Shown here piece after piece: positions 44,893 through 56,555 of a stretch of 64,000 nucleotides of DNA. Made by a program: the position numbers and the translations under genes. Each line of letters opens with the position of its first letter. The stretch's first letter is position 1. This DNA comes from Litsea cubeba (Eukaryota > Streptophyta > Magnoliopsida > Laurales > Lauraceae): the NCBI GenBank assembly GCA_012931725.1, contig CM022949.1, positions 67,453,659 through 67,517,658 on the forward strand, read 5' to 3'. The notes under the pieces were generated by a model, which was not told where the DNA came from, did not search any database, and saw only the letters and a list, made by a program, of their open reading frames with translations.

Positions 44893-46519
44893 GCAGTATA
44901 TATGTAATATGCATATGGTGCTTGTTATAAAAGGAAAAATAAAGCACAAAAAACTTTTTACATTATTCAACCCCAATCATAATGTATCAGTGTTTCAACC
45001 TCCTCATAGACCCTCCATCGAAGGGATGGCCGAGCCTACAGTCACGTTGAATTAAGGCAGACTTATTTGGATTATCACTATCTGGACACACATCCAGTGG
45101 TAGTCCAATCACTGATTGGTTTGGCCTCATATGACAAATAACCCTTAACTCCTAAGGAGAGGTCATCACCGTCTTATGTCAAGTGTATAACCATCTCTTA
45201 TGAAATTCCCAGAATGTCTATGATTAAGTCTTCCGAAGGGAAGAAACTTTTATCCTTCCTAGAAGTGAACTTTAGAAAAGAGCTCCACCGAAGGGATGGC
45301 CGCTCCCACCAACACTTCATTGACATTCTATAGAAGTGATCTTTAGTAAAGAACTCCACCGAAGGGATGGCCGCTCCTACTAACACCTCATTATGAATAT
45401 TCACATTAGTTCACCCATTAACCCATCAAAGCGTTCTTTAGTTAAAGAACTCCACCGAAGGGATGGCCGTTCCCACTAACACTTTAATGAGGTAACATGA
45501 ACCGAAAATGGAAGGCCGTGGGGTCTTTCCTAAAACCCCTCTCCCACTTGATTATTTATCGCTAGGGTTTATACTTTTTGACCTTTACATTGTTTTACTC
45601 AAAAGCTCTTTTTAAATCTAGCAAACTTGGTTAATTAAATTCATGACTTAAGTCATCTTAAAATCAAATAACCTTTGCTTTAAAACATTTGAGCAAATCC
45701 CTTCAAAGAGTCAAAAACCTATCTTGGGTTATGAAAACCCATAGGTAGCATCTAATTAGATTTTAGTTTAGCCTCCTTTGGAAACCAAGGGTACCAAGAT
45801 AAACTAAACCCTATCCAATTTTAAACCTTAGACAAATAGAAGGTGCTGGTCTAAGTTCCGTTTAAAACAATTTGCCAAACTAAAAACAATCTAATACAAT
45901 AAAGATGCCAATTTTAGAACCTAACGGTGGCCATGTTTCTAGGTGACAATTATAGCAATTATATAAAGCATTCAACCATGCATTCCATATATAAAAGCAA
46001 ATAAAAGTATGCATTCCTTGATGGCTCCTTGCTCTTAGGATTTCAAATCCTAATCGAATTAGGACTCCTCATGCATCTAGAAGTCTTGACTCCTTGATCT
46101 CCAAGGACTCCAATTTCTTGCAACCTTCTTGTCTTGAAACAAAACCAAAATTACATTGGAGATTCCTATGCTTTCCAAGAAAGCTTACATCAAGACTAGT
46201 TGGAATAAAATTAAGGAAACTTTACAACTTCCTATGATTGCTAACCGCGCAATCGTACACTTTCCAACTAATTAAAAAACATCCAAATCCACACAACATA
46301 CATGCGAACCATCAAGGATGCTAATTATGGCTGCAAACAAAGAGGTTAGTGCATGCAAACTCACTATGTGCATCATTAAACAAATCTGGAAAATAAATTC
46401 CAGCAATGTTAATGAAACTTGCACACAACATGCATCACAACATAACTTTAATAGGGTGCCACAATACCCATAATCAATCTAGGATTAATTACACACAACA
46501 TGGGATCATGATTTCACAT
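44893..46519 (-). other. Copia leader, with four-copy repeat
   Basis: Untranslated stretch between the 5' LTR and gag. A 20-bp block, CTCCACCGAAGGGATGGCCG, occurs at 45283, 45354 and 45450, and with one change at 45013. Each of the last three is preceded by a TTTAG(A/T)AAAGA-like stretch and followed by (C/T)TCC(C/T)AC(C/T)AACAC. Nothing else is recognised. Confidence 0.75.
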
Positions 46520-46537
46520 GGAGTGGCTTTGATACCA
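46520..46537 (-). other. Primer-binding site of nested copia
   Basis: On the minus strand TGGTATCAAAGCCACTCC begins one base inside the 5' LTR. It matches the initiator tRNA-Met complement TGGTATCAGAGCC with one difference. Confidence 0.85.
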
Positions 46538-46538
46538 C

Positions 46539-48549
46539 TGAAGGAAACCGCGATTCAGATCTGAAACTTCTCATAAAGAGACTACTATGGCTGATGCAAA
46601 GCATGACAGATTTTAAAAAATCTGATTTCTGCACTATGCAGCGGAAATCAGCCATAAAGAATCGCATAGAAACTCCATTAAATCATGACCAACATGTGTC
46701 TAATTAATAGGGATGATAGAAGACTATTACCTCGAAGATTTGTAGACTTCAAATCTCTGAAAAAATAGATCCAAAGGCGCGAACTCAGACTTGCAATTTG
46801 CAAACAAGTTGCTGGAATTTTCTTGCACTAGTATTGCCTTTGATCTTCTCCTCTATCTCACTTCCAAATCTGATTGGCTAAGATGGTGGGATCTTAATCT
46901 AGGAAACAAGAACTATTTTTCTCATGAAAAATCTCAGACCTACAACTTTCTTCAAGGGAGAAGAAAGGAACTAGAGGGCTGGACGTGTGGGAGTGATTCT
47001 TGCTTACAAACATGGTGGACGTCCAAGGGTGCTTTGTTTCTTTTATAGAAACTTTTGTGGAAACCTTTCCCAATTAGTTATCTCTCCTTATTCTAATTTA
47101 TGTCCAAAAAGGAAAGACTTATTTCCTTTAAGAAACACTCTAATTAGAAAAGGAAACCAAAAAGAACTTTCCATACAATTAGTAATACTAGTTGTAGAAC
47201 ACTTACTAATTTTAAGTTCCTAATCCAAAAAGGAAACTAACTCATAGGAATACTAATCCAAAGAGGAGTCCAACTTTCCAAGTAGAGTCCTACTCAAAGT
47301 TGGAAACCTTACCCATGGAAATCCTATTATGGACGTCCCACATATCAATGCACACCATGGCCCACATACAATTTATCTAGAGTTAAATTCATGTATACCA
47401 TCAAAGGCCTATTTGAATTTAAACTCAAAATTATTTTTCACTAAAATAATTCATCCTTATGTTATATAAACATCTTAGGAAACCATGCCAATCTTGGTAA
47501 GTGACTAGAGAAGGGACCAAAAGACATATTTGCCATTGGCTCCCAAAATGACCAAAATGTCCATGCTAAACCCATAGCAACATTAAGACCATTTTAACCT
47601 TAACTCATTCCACTAAAGAGTCATAGTTGAACTCCAAGGACAAATATATATATTATAATAAGCTCGTCATAAGATGACGGTTTGTCTTCGACCTACTAAG
47701 TGTAATGACCTGAATGCCCCTCTATGTAACATCCATAATCGAGTCAGGTTATCACATGTACTATCAACCTTCCCAATTACATCTAAACCTTAGAACTTCA
47801 TATCCTTAAACATAATCATCATTCGAATATCATTCTCTTGATCCAGGGAGCGACCCACAAGTTCAATATCCATATGGAACATCCATATACTAAGATCTTA
47901 GATTTTGATGATTAATCGGATAATTCTAAGGGGACGATTATTCCATCATCAGATGGCATAGATTCTATATTGCATCTGCACGTCCCAACTGATCAAGTCC
48001 GAGTACCCAAAACACAGAGCTGTTGACCCATGAATAGAATCTCACCCATAGTGAATTAAAGCACAAGAACTTGACTTCGTCAGTTCATCCACAAATGCTC
48101 AAGATTAAGAGCACCGGTTACTTAGTAGCATGAGGTGACTTGATCTCTTTTCTGTGATAGTACTATTTTAGAGATCACACCTACAACGGTCCTGTTCAAT
48201 GCATGACACATGCACTAATGAGATAGATCCGGGAAAGCCCTCCCGTGACTTAGGTATGTCACCCTATATAGGAGAGTATCTCATTATAACTTCTACCAAG
48301 ATGAAGTGCCCAGCTCCATCTTTCAGTTATGAACAAATATGATGTTTCCAGTTGTCCATGAATTAGACCTATCTGTGTGTAGACACTACACACCTAATTC
48401 ATTTACTAGAAACAATGGGCCTTACACAACCATACATATATACATGTTTAAGCATAAAAGAGTCTTTTCATTAAATAACCAGTTAAATATCCAGTAACAA
48501 AAGATGAGAATGCAACTAGTGGGCTTTAGGGCATACACCAATCCCAACA
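46539..48549 (-). repeat. 5' LTR of nested copia
   Basis: 2011 bp, same length as the other LTR. It contains CCTATATAGG at 48263-48272, a likely TATA region, and a short hairpin GTGTGTAG/CTACACAC near 48374-48392. Confidence 0.95.
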
Positions 48550-49265
48550 CGGGGTACCCCCCACCAAGGTCCTTGCCTTCTCCTTTTGCCTCCAATGGCT
48601 TAGACGTGGCTTTTCAGCCCGTCTACTTGGCTTTTTATTGGACATAGGACCTCCTCTTGGTCTTTGTCCTCTAAAAACCTGAGGTTATAGCCCAGCCAAG
48701 CGAATCAATAGCATCCTCTGTTCTCATCTGCATGGATGATGGCGAAGTCCATATATGGCTTGCGACCGTCAATCTGAACGGGTCCCCCACAATCTCCTGA
48801 GAAGTTAGATCCTTCTTTTCTTGCTTTTCATTGTAGTTTGTATTTTTTCAAAAGAGACAAAAATCACAACTCTTGTCTTTCATTATTTATAAGGATTGTA
48901 AATCGGCTATAAACGCCAAAATCGGCTATAAACGCCAAAAATCGGCTATAAACGCCAAAATCGGCTATAAATGCCAAAAAATCGCTTTCACGGCAAATCA
49001 AGAAAATGTCTCTTTTCTTAAATATATGTGCAATGGAAAACATGAAAGAAGTTGATTTCCTTTTTACTTGCGAAGGTTGATCTCCAGATCACCACTTGCA
49101 ATTCCAAGTAAAATAGAAAATCTGGCACGCCCATACAAAAGAAATGTTGATGCACGCTTCTGCCCCACCCCCCCACCCCCCGGTTACGAAAGGGTCGGAC
49201 CCAAACGGACTCCCACGTCCGCCGACATCGGTAGAACCGAGCGAGCAGAATGCGCTGGTCCATCA
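48550..49265 (+). repeat. 3' LTR of gypsy B, second part
   Basis: It resumes at CGGGGTACCCC, corresponding to about 19055-19767 of the 5' LTR, and ends CTGGTCCATCA. It contains four AATCGGCTATAAACGCCAA-type units (48899-48985). It is followed by the target duplication ATTCA at 49266-49270. Confidence 0.92.
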
Positions 49266-49270
49266 ATTCA
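49266..49270. repeat. Target-site duplication of gypsy B, right copy
   Basis: ATTCA, identical to 17170-17174. Confidence 0.85.
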
Positions 49271-49474
49271 TTTCTACTTTTACCGGCAGCCAAGCGCCCC
49301 CACTAAAAATTTCTTTCGTCGTCCTACTAGCCAACGGATATCTTTTACCGGCGGATAGAGTCGCCACAAGAAAAAACAATAACGGCAATCAGTGGCTGCT
49401 GCTAAACTTTTACCCACCCGATGTATAATGTCACCAAGCGGCGGCCCCTGTTAAAAGCAGTTTTTCTTGTAGTG
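49271..49474. mobile_element. Right part of the CACTA-like element with terminal repeat
   Basis: The segment ends in TTTTTCTTGTAGTG (49461-49474), the reverse complement of CACTACAAGAAAAA, the usual plant CACTA terminal repeat. Subterminal GC-rich motifs with GGCGG and TTTTACC occur inside, matching the inverted motifs at 17091 and 17134. Joined with 17070-17169, the element without gypsy B would be only about 0.3 kb and non-coding. Confidence 0.65.
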
Positions 49475-50975
49475 CATTTAGTCAAAAACAACCTCGTCAA
49501 GATCCAGATGCACCTCGTAGGCCGGATGTGGTGGGGCCAACTGGCCCATTTGCTTATAGAAAACCAACATCAAAGCAGCCCAGCATCATGAAAGCACTAA
49601 AGAGTAAGTTTGGTAAAGCAAGAGAAAATCTAGTGAGAGCTACTAGGAAGTTTTTTTTTTTATGGAGGCATTCCACCCAACAAAGCATCTTCTCCTTATT
49701 TCACCACCATGTTAGATGCAGCTGCAGAACAATGTCCAGGTATAAAGGCACCCATCCCTTATGAGATTGGGCATGTCTGTGTTGAGAAAGAGTATAAGGA
49801 GTTGCAGGCTTGGGTGTAAACTTTCAAATGGCCACGGAATGAAAGAGGTTGCACACTAATGTGCGATGGGTGGACGACCATCACACATCGTCATCTTTTA
49901 AATTTTCTAGTCTACTCGTCTATGGGCACGGTGTTTATCAAATCAGTTGATGCAACTGATTACATCCAAGATGCAAAATATATTAATAGGTTATTGAATG
50001 AGGTGATTGAAGAAATTGGGGCAGATTGTATAGTTCAGGTTGTTACTGACAATGCTGCAAACATGAAGGCTGCAAGAATGATGCTTATGAAACAAAGGCC
50101 AAGGATTCTCTGGTCTCCATGTGCAGCACATTGCCTGGATTTAATGCTTGAAGACATTGCAAAAGGAAAAGTCATGCTGCAAGTGATTGGTAAGATAAAG
50201 AAGATCACCAATTTCTTTTATCAGTCATATAGACTCATTTCCATGATGAAAATGCATACAAACAACCATGAACTACTGCGGCCTGGCATCACTAGATTTG
50301 TCACCCACTTTATTGCCATCAAAAGTGTTTACAAGTATGGAGAAGGACTCCCCAATCGATAAAATCACAGGAGTTCGTGAATTCAAAATGGGGAAAGAGG
50401 CCAAGTCCCATTACAAAAGAAGTTTGAAAAATAATTGAGTCCAACAAATCTTGGCCTCATGTGAAGGGTGTTTTGAGTGTTTTTTATCTCCTAATAAAGG
50501 TTCTTCAATTGGTTGATGGCAATGATAAGCCAACAATGGGCTTCTTACATGAGGTCATGGAGAGATCAAAGCTGGCTATTCAAGCAGATTGTAGATATTA
50601 CAAAAAGTTTTGGAAGATCATCGACGATCGATGGGGACGACAAATGAAACATGATTTACACACTACTGGTAAGTGAAGGCTATTTCCTTTAATACTTGAA
50701 TTGTTGTATTCAATTCTCCTCACTATATTAATTTATCATTGACTAAAATTCATTGATACTTTTACAGGATACTTCTTTAATCCACAATTTACGGATGGAC
50801 ACATATCTGATGAAATTCGTTTGGGATTAAAAAATGTAATTGAAAGACTGGCGGAGAGTACATATGTAGCAATTTGGGCTACTAATCAGGTAGGCTAATT
50901 AAGGGAAAAAGTATAACATTGTAATTTTCTCCAATTTATTTTAATACGTTAATATCTTCAGATTGACATATCTAC
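49475..50975 (+). pseudogene. hAT-type transposase remnant (DUF659-like)
   Basis: Exon-like pieces on the plus strand: about 49500-49660 (SIMKALKSKFGKARENL), 49664-50362 with one stop near 49818 and a frameshift (contains MCDGWTTITHRHLLNFLVYS, VVTDNAANMKAA and SPCAAHCLDLMLEDI), 50461-50668, and 50768-50889 after a 99-bp GT-AG intron, joined in phase (G|GYFFNPQF). A further GT-AG intron (50890-50961) leads to 14 bases of exon and then unrelated repeat DNA. The Asp-Gly-Trp and Cys-x2-His motifs fit the DUF659/hAT RNase H-like fold. Stops, frameshifts and loss of the C-terminal dimerisation region make it dead. Confidence 0.75.
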
Positions 50976-51429
50976 TGTTGGGCCCAACTGACCCAAGAAG
51001 GTCAAGGACCTTACACAAAGTGTGTGAACTCACTCATATCATCTCATCATTCTCATTAATTCAATTTTTAGAAATCAGCCTTTATTCCCTTTTCCATTAA
51101 GTTCGATTAAATATTTGGCACCTGAGGTGGAGGAAGAAATAAAAGGAAAATCTTTTTTGGGTTTGATTTTTGTTGGTTTTTTAGTTTTTATGGATTTTTT
51201 ATAATGGGGCTAGAAGGGCCTAACGAGGGAAGTTTACTTGGATTTCCGTAATTAGTACTTTATTACTGATCATCGGATTAACCCTAACCTAAGGTCCTAG
51301 ACCGCCGACATCAACTTTCCCGGTCCCCTAACGGAATAGGAAAAGTGGTGGCACGAAGCCTAATGCTCTAAGCTATCTAATAAGATAATCCAATTTATTC
51401 ATAGGGTTCAAATGGCCTAGTTCAACTGT

Positions 51430-53280
51430 TTCGACGCGTAAGTGGCTTGTTAGATGTACATTTGATTGGTTCGGTTAATTTTAAGTTATGGTTTTGGCTA
51501 AGAATGATTTTAAGGATGTTTTAGGATTTTGTTCGGTATGGTTTTATATGTTTTAAGTTTTTGTTATATCCAAATTATATCAGAATTCCAGAAAATAGTC
51601 GGAAGTTTCAATTCGGGTTCAAAACAGGGGTAGGCGTCCAGGGGGTGGAGCCTATCCTGACTGCTATAGTGTTTTCATCACTTTCGATAATTTCGACTTT
51701 GACTTGGAGTTCCAATTGGCTTTGGTTTGATTATGTTATTGTTTTAGGTTCGTTTCATATTCTGGACAATTCTAAATTTAGTGAATTTGATCTGAAAATT
51801 GAAGAGAGGTCGAGATCCTCAAATTAAGACTAAAAGCAAGGTAAGCACCCAGGGGGTGGAGCGTACATTGGCAGCTTTGCGTTTTCTTAATTTTTGGTCT
51901 CTATTCAGAATTCCAGGGGTTTAAGGGTTATGAAATTAGGTTTTCAATGTCGTTCTGTGTTCTGGGAGGTTCTATCTAAGTTAATTTTGGTTTGAGATTC
52001 GAAACTAGATAAAAAAATCACAACGGTGCATAAAGTAGGGGTAGGCGCTCAGGGGGTGGACCCTATCCTAACAGTTCGTATTCTTTAGGCTCTTCCATCC
52101 CTTTTCAGAATTCCGGCTGGTTTAAATGGGTGGATTTGACTGGGTGAATTATTTTAAAGTTCTGGGATGTTCAGTTTAAGTTAATTTTTATTCGAATTCT
52201 AAACTTGATCGAAACTCACAACTTGATGCGTAAAGCAGGGTAGGCGCTCAAGGGGTGGAGCCTATCCTGACAGTTTGTATTTTTCGGACTCTTCGATCTG
52301 TTTTGAGAATTCCGAAGAGTCTTAATTTGTGAATTTTAATTTCTTGGATTGTTATTGGTCTCTAGGTCAAGATTTCAAATTAAAGTCAAAAGCTTGTGTT
52401 TCGGGACAAATGAAGGGATAGGTGCCAAGGGGGTCGAGCCTAGGTGGATTATCTATGATCTTCAAGGGCTTCGACCGTGTTTCGAGATTCCAGATAGGAC
52501 TTAGTTGCTGGTCTTTGGGCCCGGGATTGTTTTAGGTTTTTTTCTTTAGTTAATTTAAGTTTCTAGGTGTTTAATTATTGATTTTTACTTGAATTGGTGA
52601 ATTAGGGCAGAGATGCAGGGTAGGCGCCCACAGGGTAGAGCCTACATTGTTGTTTAGTGATTTTTAAGGGTTTTTGGGTGTTTTTGGGTTATTTTTAGTT
52701 CATATTTTTATGGGGTTGGACGTATTTTGATAGGAAATTTCTTTTCGTACTCAATTGGGATTGAGTTGGATGTGAACTATTTGGCTCGGTTTCTAATCGG
52801 GTGTTTTCCGGGAGTGAGCAGTCTGGGCGCCTAGGGGGTGGCGCCCGGGCTAACAGTTTCAAGGCTTTTGTTGATTTGGTGATTTTTAGATTAATTTATG
52901 ATTGAATTTTTTTGTGACTTGATGTATTTTGATGGGGAAGGTTTCTTCATGTTCAATTGGGATGGAATTAGATCTTAATTAATTGAGTTTAATCCTCAAT
53001 TAAGGGTTTTTCAGAGGATGGGCAGGCTGGGTGCCCAGGGGTGGCACCTAGGCTGACCGTTTTAGGGTTTTTGTTGGTTTGGTGATTTTTAGATTAATTT
53101 AAGTCCGAATTGATTAAGGTTCTAGGTCTTTTAAGTTTAAAGTATTTTACTGTATTAATTAGGGCGAGATTAGGTCTTAATTAATCAAATTTAGTTCTTA
53201 ATTAAGGGTTTTTAATGGATGAGCAAGCTAGGCTTTACGGGGGAGGAGCCTATCCTGACAATTTGGGTTCCCTAATTAAT
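51430..53280. repeat. ~200-bp degenerate tandem repeat, about nine units
   Basis: The landmark GTAGGCGCCCAGGGGGTGGA (with GCCTATCCTGACAG after it) occurs at about 51633, 51841, 52040, 52238, 52424, 52622, 52824, 53027 and 53230, a spacing of 187-208 bp. Between landmarks, neighbouring units share words such as CAGAATTCC, GTTCTGGGA and TTTAAGTTAATTTT. Additional landmark variants without the full unit occur at about 54595 and 54705. Confidence 0.75.
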
Positions 53281-53735
53281 TTTAGTGATTCCTTAATCCA
53301 ATTTTTGGTCCAAATTAATTAAGACTCTTTGTTTAGGGTTTTTAATGATTTAGTGATTTTTATGTTAATTAATTCTAAAGTTCTAATTAATTTTTAATTG
53401 ATCTTTGGGTTTAACCTACTTAGGCGCGAAATTCAATAACCTAGACTATCTACCTATTATTTTTAGTTTTTTTGAACATCTTTTTATTTGTTTTTGGCTT
53501 CTTCTCTAATTTACTATAGAGCAAGGAAATAGAAGAAATGATTTTTATATTTTAAGGAATTTTTTTTTATGATTTTATGATTCGGTTGATCCTACAAGGT
53601 GGCGTCATGTGTGATAGAAATGGTAATTTGAAGCGCAGAACATAGCAAACAACCAACTGCATCACTACTATGCAATTCCTAATCAAATCAAATACAGAAG
53701 ATCAGAAATTACGTGCGAAAGTGGGAAAATCCACC

Positions 53736-53759
53736 TAGGCTCCACCCATGTGGAGCCTA
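53736..53759. repeat. Perfect hairpin, 10-bp arms
   Basis: TAGGCTCCAC, CCAT, GTGGAGCCTA. Its arms are related to the landmark of the 200-bp repeat. Confidence 0.8.
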
Positions 53760-54785
53760 CCCTACTCAGTCAGGGTTTTTAGTAAAGTGCGATGAATGCG
53801 CGATGTTTTCAAAATTTTCAGCGCGATTTTCGATATTCAACAATTGATGCGGATGTCCTAATGCAAACTACTAATGATGGAATCAACAGATCTACAAGAA
53901 GACGAAGCAAAAATGTAGATCTGATGTCCAGATCCTTATCTTAGAGGGGATTGGCACCCGGCCTGTTTCAGAGGGGATAGGCGTCTAGCCTGTTTTTTGA
54001 AAGCTCTCTGCGATATGCCTGATTTAAATGATGATGATGATGATATTGATGCGAGATCTACTCTGGTTATGCAACCAGAACTGCGAAATCATTGCAGATC
54101 TACACTACTAACATGAACGCAAGCATGTTCCTAACATGATGATGAATTAATGTTAGATCTATCAAAAACTAATGCAGATCTACAATGCATACATGATCCT
54201 AAGTATATTTCTAAGCATGAATGATGATGAATAGCAATAAAATGGGAGAGATTTAAGAATACCGGTGCAAGAGAGCGTTTCTCAAGTTCCTAGACCGGAG
54301 CTTTCGCAGAGATCCATGGCTCTAGATGGTTCTTTCTTCTAGTAGTAAAACCAGAGAGCCTCCTCCTCTCTTTCCTCTTCTTCCCCTCTGGATCTAGGGT
54401 TCTCTCTTTTGGTGGCTACCCTCCTTCCTCTTGTTGTCTCTCTTTTCTCTCTTTTTGGTAGCTCCTCTTGCAAATGAGGTTAGGAGGCATTATATAGAGT
54501 TTTAGGGTGTGCTAGGAGGGTTAAGGTTTTATTTCCACGAACTTATGAAAGGTTTCACACATCTGAAGGTGGCTTAACTTGAATTGCGCAGCCTAGGCGC
54601 CCACAGGGTGGCGGCTAGGTGGGTTTTCACTCGTTTTTGAAGCTCGGTCCCATTTGGAGTGGTCCCGGATCATTCTCATATTGAATTGGTGAAATTGGGG
54701 TGGTAGGCACCTACCTGTGGGCATTTATGTGGATTTTCAATAGATTGGGCGCCACATTAGGTTGTCACTAAGGTTGGGCACCACA

Positions 54786-54822
<37 letters not shown>
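54786..54822. repeat. Homopolymer run of 37 G
   Basis: Uninterrupted G run following TGGGCACCACA. The length is likely unreliable. Confidence 0.85.
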
Positions 54823-54823
<1 letters not shown>

Positions 54824-55516
54824 TGCTGAGAATTTCACCCCTTTTGAAGTTGGGTCCCTATCTGGGGGTCGGACTGTTTTTAGGTCAAATTAGTGAAATT
54901 GGAGGGTGGGTGGTCAACAACGGGCACCTAAGTGGGTCTTGTGGCGCCTATGCTGCATTTGGCAAGCTGTGCGCAACTGGGGTTGCGCCTATGTAGGGTT
55001 TTAATATTTTTTTAGGGCAAACTTCAATAGCTGATAACTTTTGATCCGCTTGTCGGATTTTGGAGATCTACATATCATTGGAAAGCACTTAAAGGGTAGA
55101 ATCAAATGGTCCACACATCTTGATGATTAGAGGTTGAAAAACGAAGGAGACATTTGGATCGATGGATCTAGCTCCTTAACTTCGGCTAACTATGTGGCGC
55201 TTAGGCAAACTAAGTGTAATCTTTGCGGGGATTGGCCTAAATGTGTCCTAAGTAGTCCGAAATATGCCTAACTAGTGTTGCAGTATGCTCCTTGTGTAAG
55301 TAGTGGGTTTGGCTCAGAATCTTGATACGATTTGGCTTCTCTCTCGCGTATTCCTAAGGATCGTCAAACTAAGTCTAAAATCAGTGACAAGCATCTTCAT
55401 CGTCGTTAATTAATCTTAATTATGCCATTAATCATTCAATTATGGGTGAAATGGGGGCACCACTATATATGGTAGGTATTCTATGCTAGCATAGGGGGCC
55501 AAATGAGGTGTCTACA

Positions 55517-56555
55517 GGTAGGGTAAGGGCTTACTCCAGCCTGGCCCGGTCCCAACCTTTTGACAGCCCTACTTTCAATGTTTCCTAATGATGTCGGTTA
55601 GGACAAAGAAAAAGGGCTTTATTTTAAACGAGCCTAACGATATGATTGCGGGCAAAATCATCTTTTCCTTGCTTATGGCATCCTAATTTGATATTGTTAA
55701 ATACTTCTTAATAAATAAGTCTAATCATGGTTTGTCCTTATTTTTCATAAAAATCTATATATATATTTATATAAATGTAAATTAGAGAAATAAGAAAGTG
55801 GAGACTAGTATTATTCAAGCTCACCCTTCAAATTGGCGGGCCTAAAAAGGAGTTGTTCGGGCATGACCCTCAACCTTTTAGGAAAGACAGAATACTTAAT
55901 TTTGGAGGCTCTTTTGAGGGTCGGGGTGGTCCCTATTTTCATTTTGTGCAGAGCGTCTGGACGGTTGGCCATCACAATCATATCCCCTCTTGCGTATTTG
56001 ATAAAAAACAAACAAACAAATCAAAACAAAATCATGTCTTCTTGTCGCTTCTAAGTCTGAAGCACGCTTCGAGTTCAAGGCACGGGTGCGCCTTGATTCA
56101 TTCAATCCCGCAAACTTGTACCTTCTATTCCTCTAAAATACCCACAGCACCCCTCCGATTCCCATATGTAATTTTGTTTTTGTTTGGAGGTGGTTGGTTT
56201 TGGTTTTAAGAGTGCAGAGGTGGTAAAATGTTGTCCGATCTGCTAACCCGATTCTAATCCGACCCATTAAGTTCTGGCCGAAGTTTGAAGGATCGGTCTA
56301 GATTTTTATATTATTGCTAATTGCACATAATCCAGCCACCTATTATAACTTTCTCATATATTTGGCAATTATAAGAAAATGAATGAGGGCTAGAGTGGCA
56401 ATCTCAGTGAGAACGAGGGTAAATTGGTCATTAAAAAAGTAAAAATGTCTTTCACTAACTTGCAAGACACCTTTCCCCACCAAACCACCTTTCAATTTTT
56501 TTTCATTAAGAGTAGCTATGAGTTGCAACTTGCAAATGAAAGTTCCTCACAAGCC
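55517..56555. other. 5' flank of the GDSL gene
   Basis: No coding sequence is recognised. It should contain the promoter and 5' UTR; ATATATATTTATATAAAT near 55757-55774 is AT-rich but too far upstream to call as the TATA box. Confidence 0.4.

Larger units (their letters stand above)
38896..48549 (-). mobile_element. Intact Ty1/copia retrotransposon nested in the gypsy B 3' LTR
   Basis: The element is 9654 bp, with two 2011-bp LTRs (38896-40906 and 46539-48549) differing at only three positions by eye, a 5-bp target duplication CGGGG on both sides, a primer-binding site for initiator tRNA-Met, a polypurine tract, and a single uninterrupted gag-pol ORF on the minus strand. It is by far the youngest insertion in the window and might still be active. 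Confidence 0.95.
17175..49265 (+). mobile_element. Ty3/gypsy Tat-like retrotransposon copy B, full length, decayed, with nested copia
   Basis: The element has a 5' LTR (17175-19767), leader, gag-pol (21442-30533), a long 3' region with antisense gene and tandem repeats, a polypurine tract and a 3' LTR (37074-49265) split by a 9654-bp copia insertion. It is flanked by the 5-bp direct repeat ATTCA at 17170-17174 and 49266-49270, which proves both ends. Without the copia insertion it is about 22.4 kb, large but within the range of Tat/Ogre-type elements. Two RNase H domains, the gag type, and extra open reading frames downstream of pol all point to the Tat lineage. Many stops make it non-autonomous. 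Confidence 0.92.
50976..55516. repeat. Gene-free repetitive block, probably LTR-retrotransposon derived
   Basis: It starts TGTTGGGCCC inside a hAT exon and ends GAGGTGTCTACA, whose reverse complement TGTAGACACC is a common gypsy LTR start. That would fit a very large LTR on the minus strand, but no second LTR, no coding pieces and no clean target duplication are visible. Inside lie the 200-bp tandem units (51430-53280), a hairpin at 53736-53759, a GAT run near 54030 and a 37-base G run. Confidence 0.5.

Noticed and set aside
44893..44976. Hydrophobic 28-residue N-terminal extension of the copia ORF as a signal peptide
   Set aside because: Copia gags are cytoplasmic and the family-like gag begins after this; the Met at 44892 or slightly later is more plausible.
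49068..49428. Plus-strand ORFs crossing the end of the gypsy 3' LTR into the CACTA-like DNA
   Set aside because: They run across an element boundary and a target duplication, with no homologous protein features.
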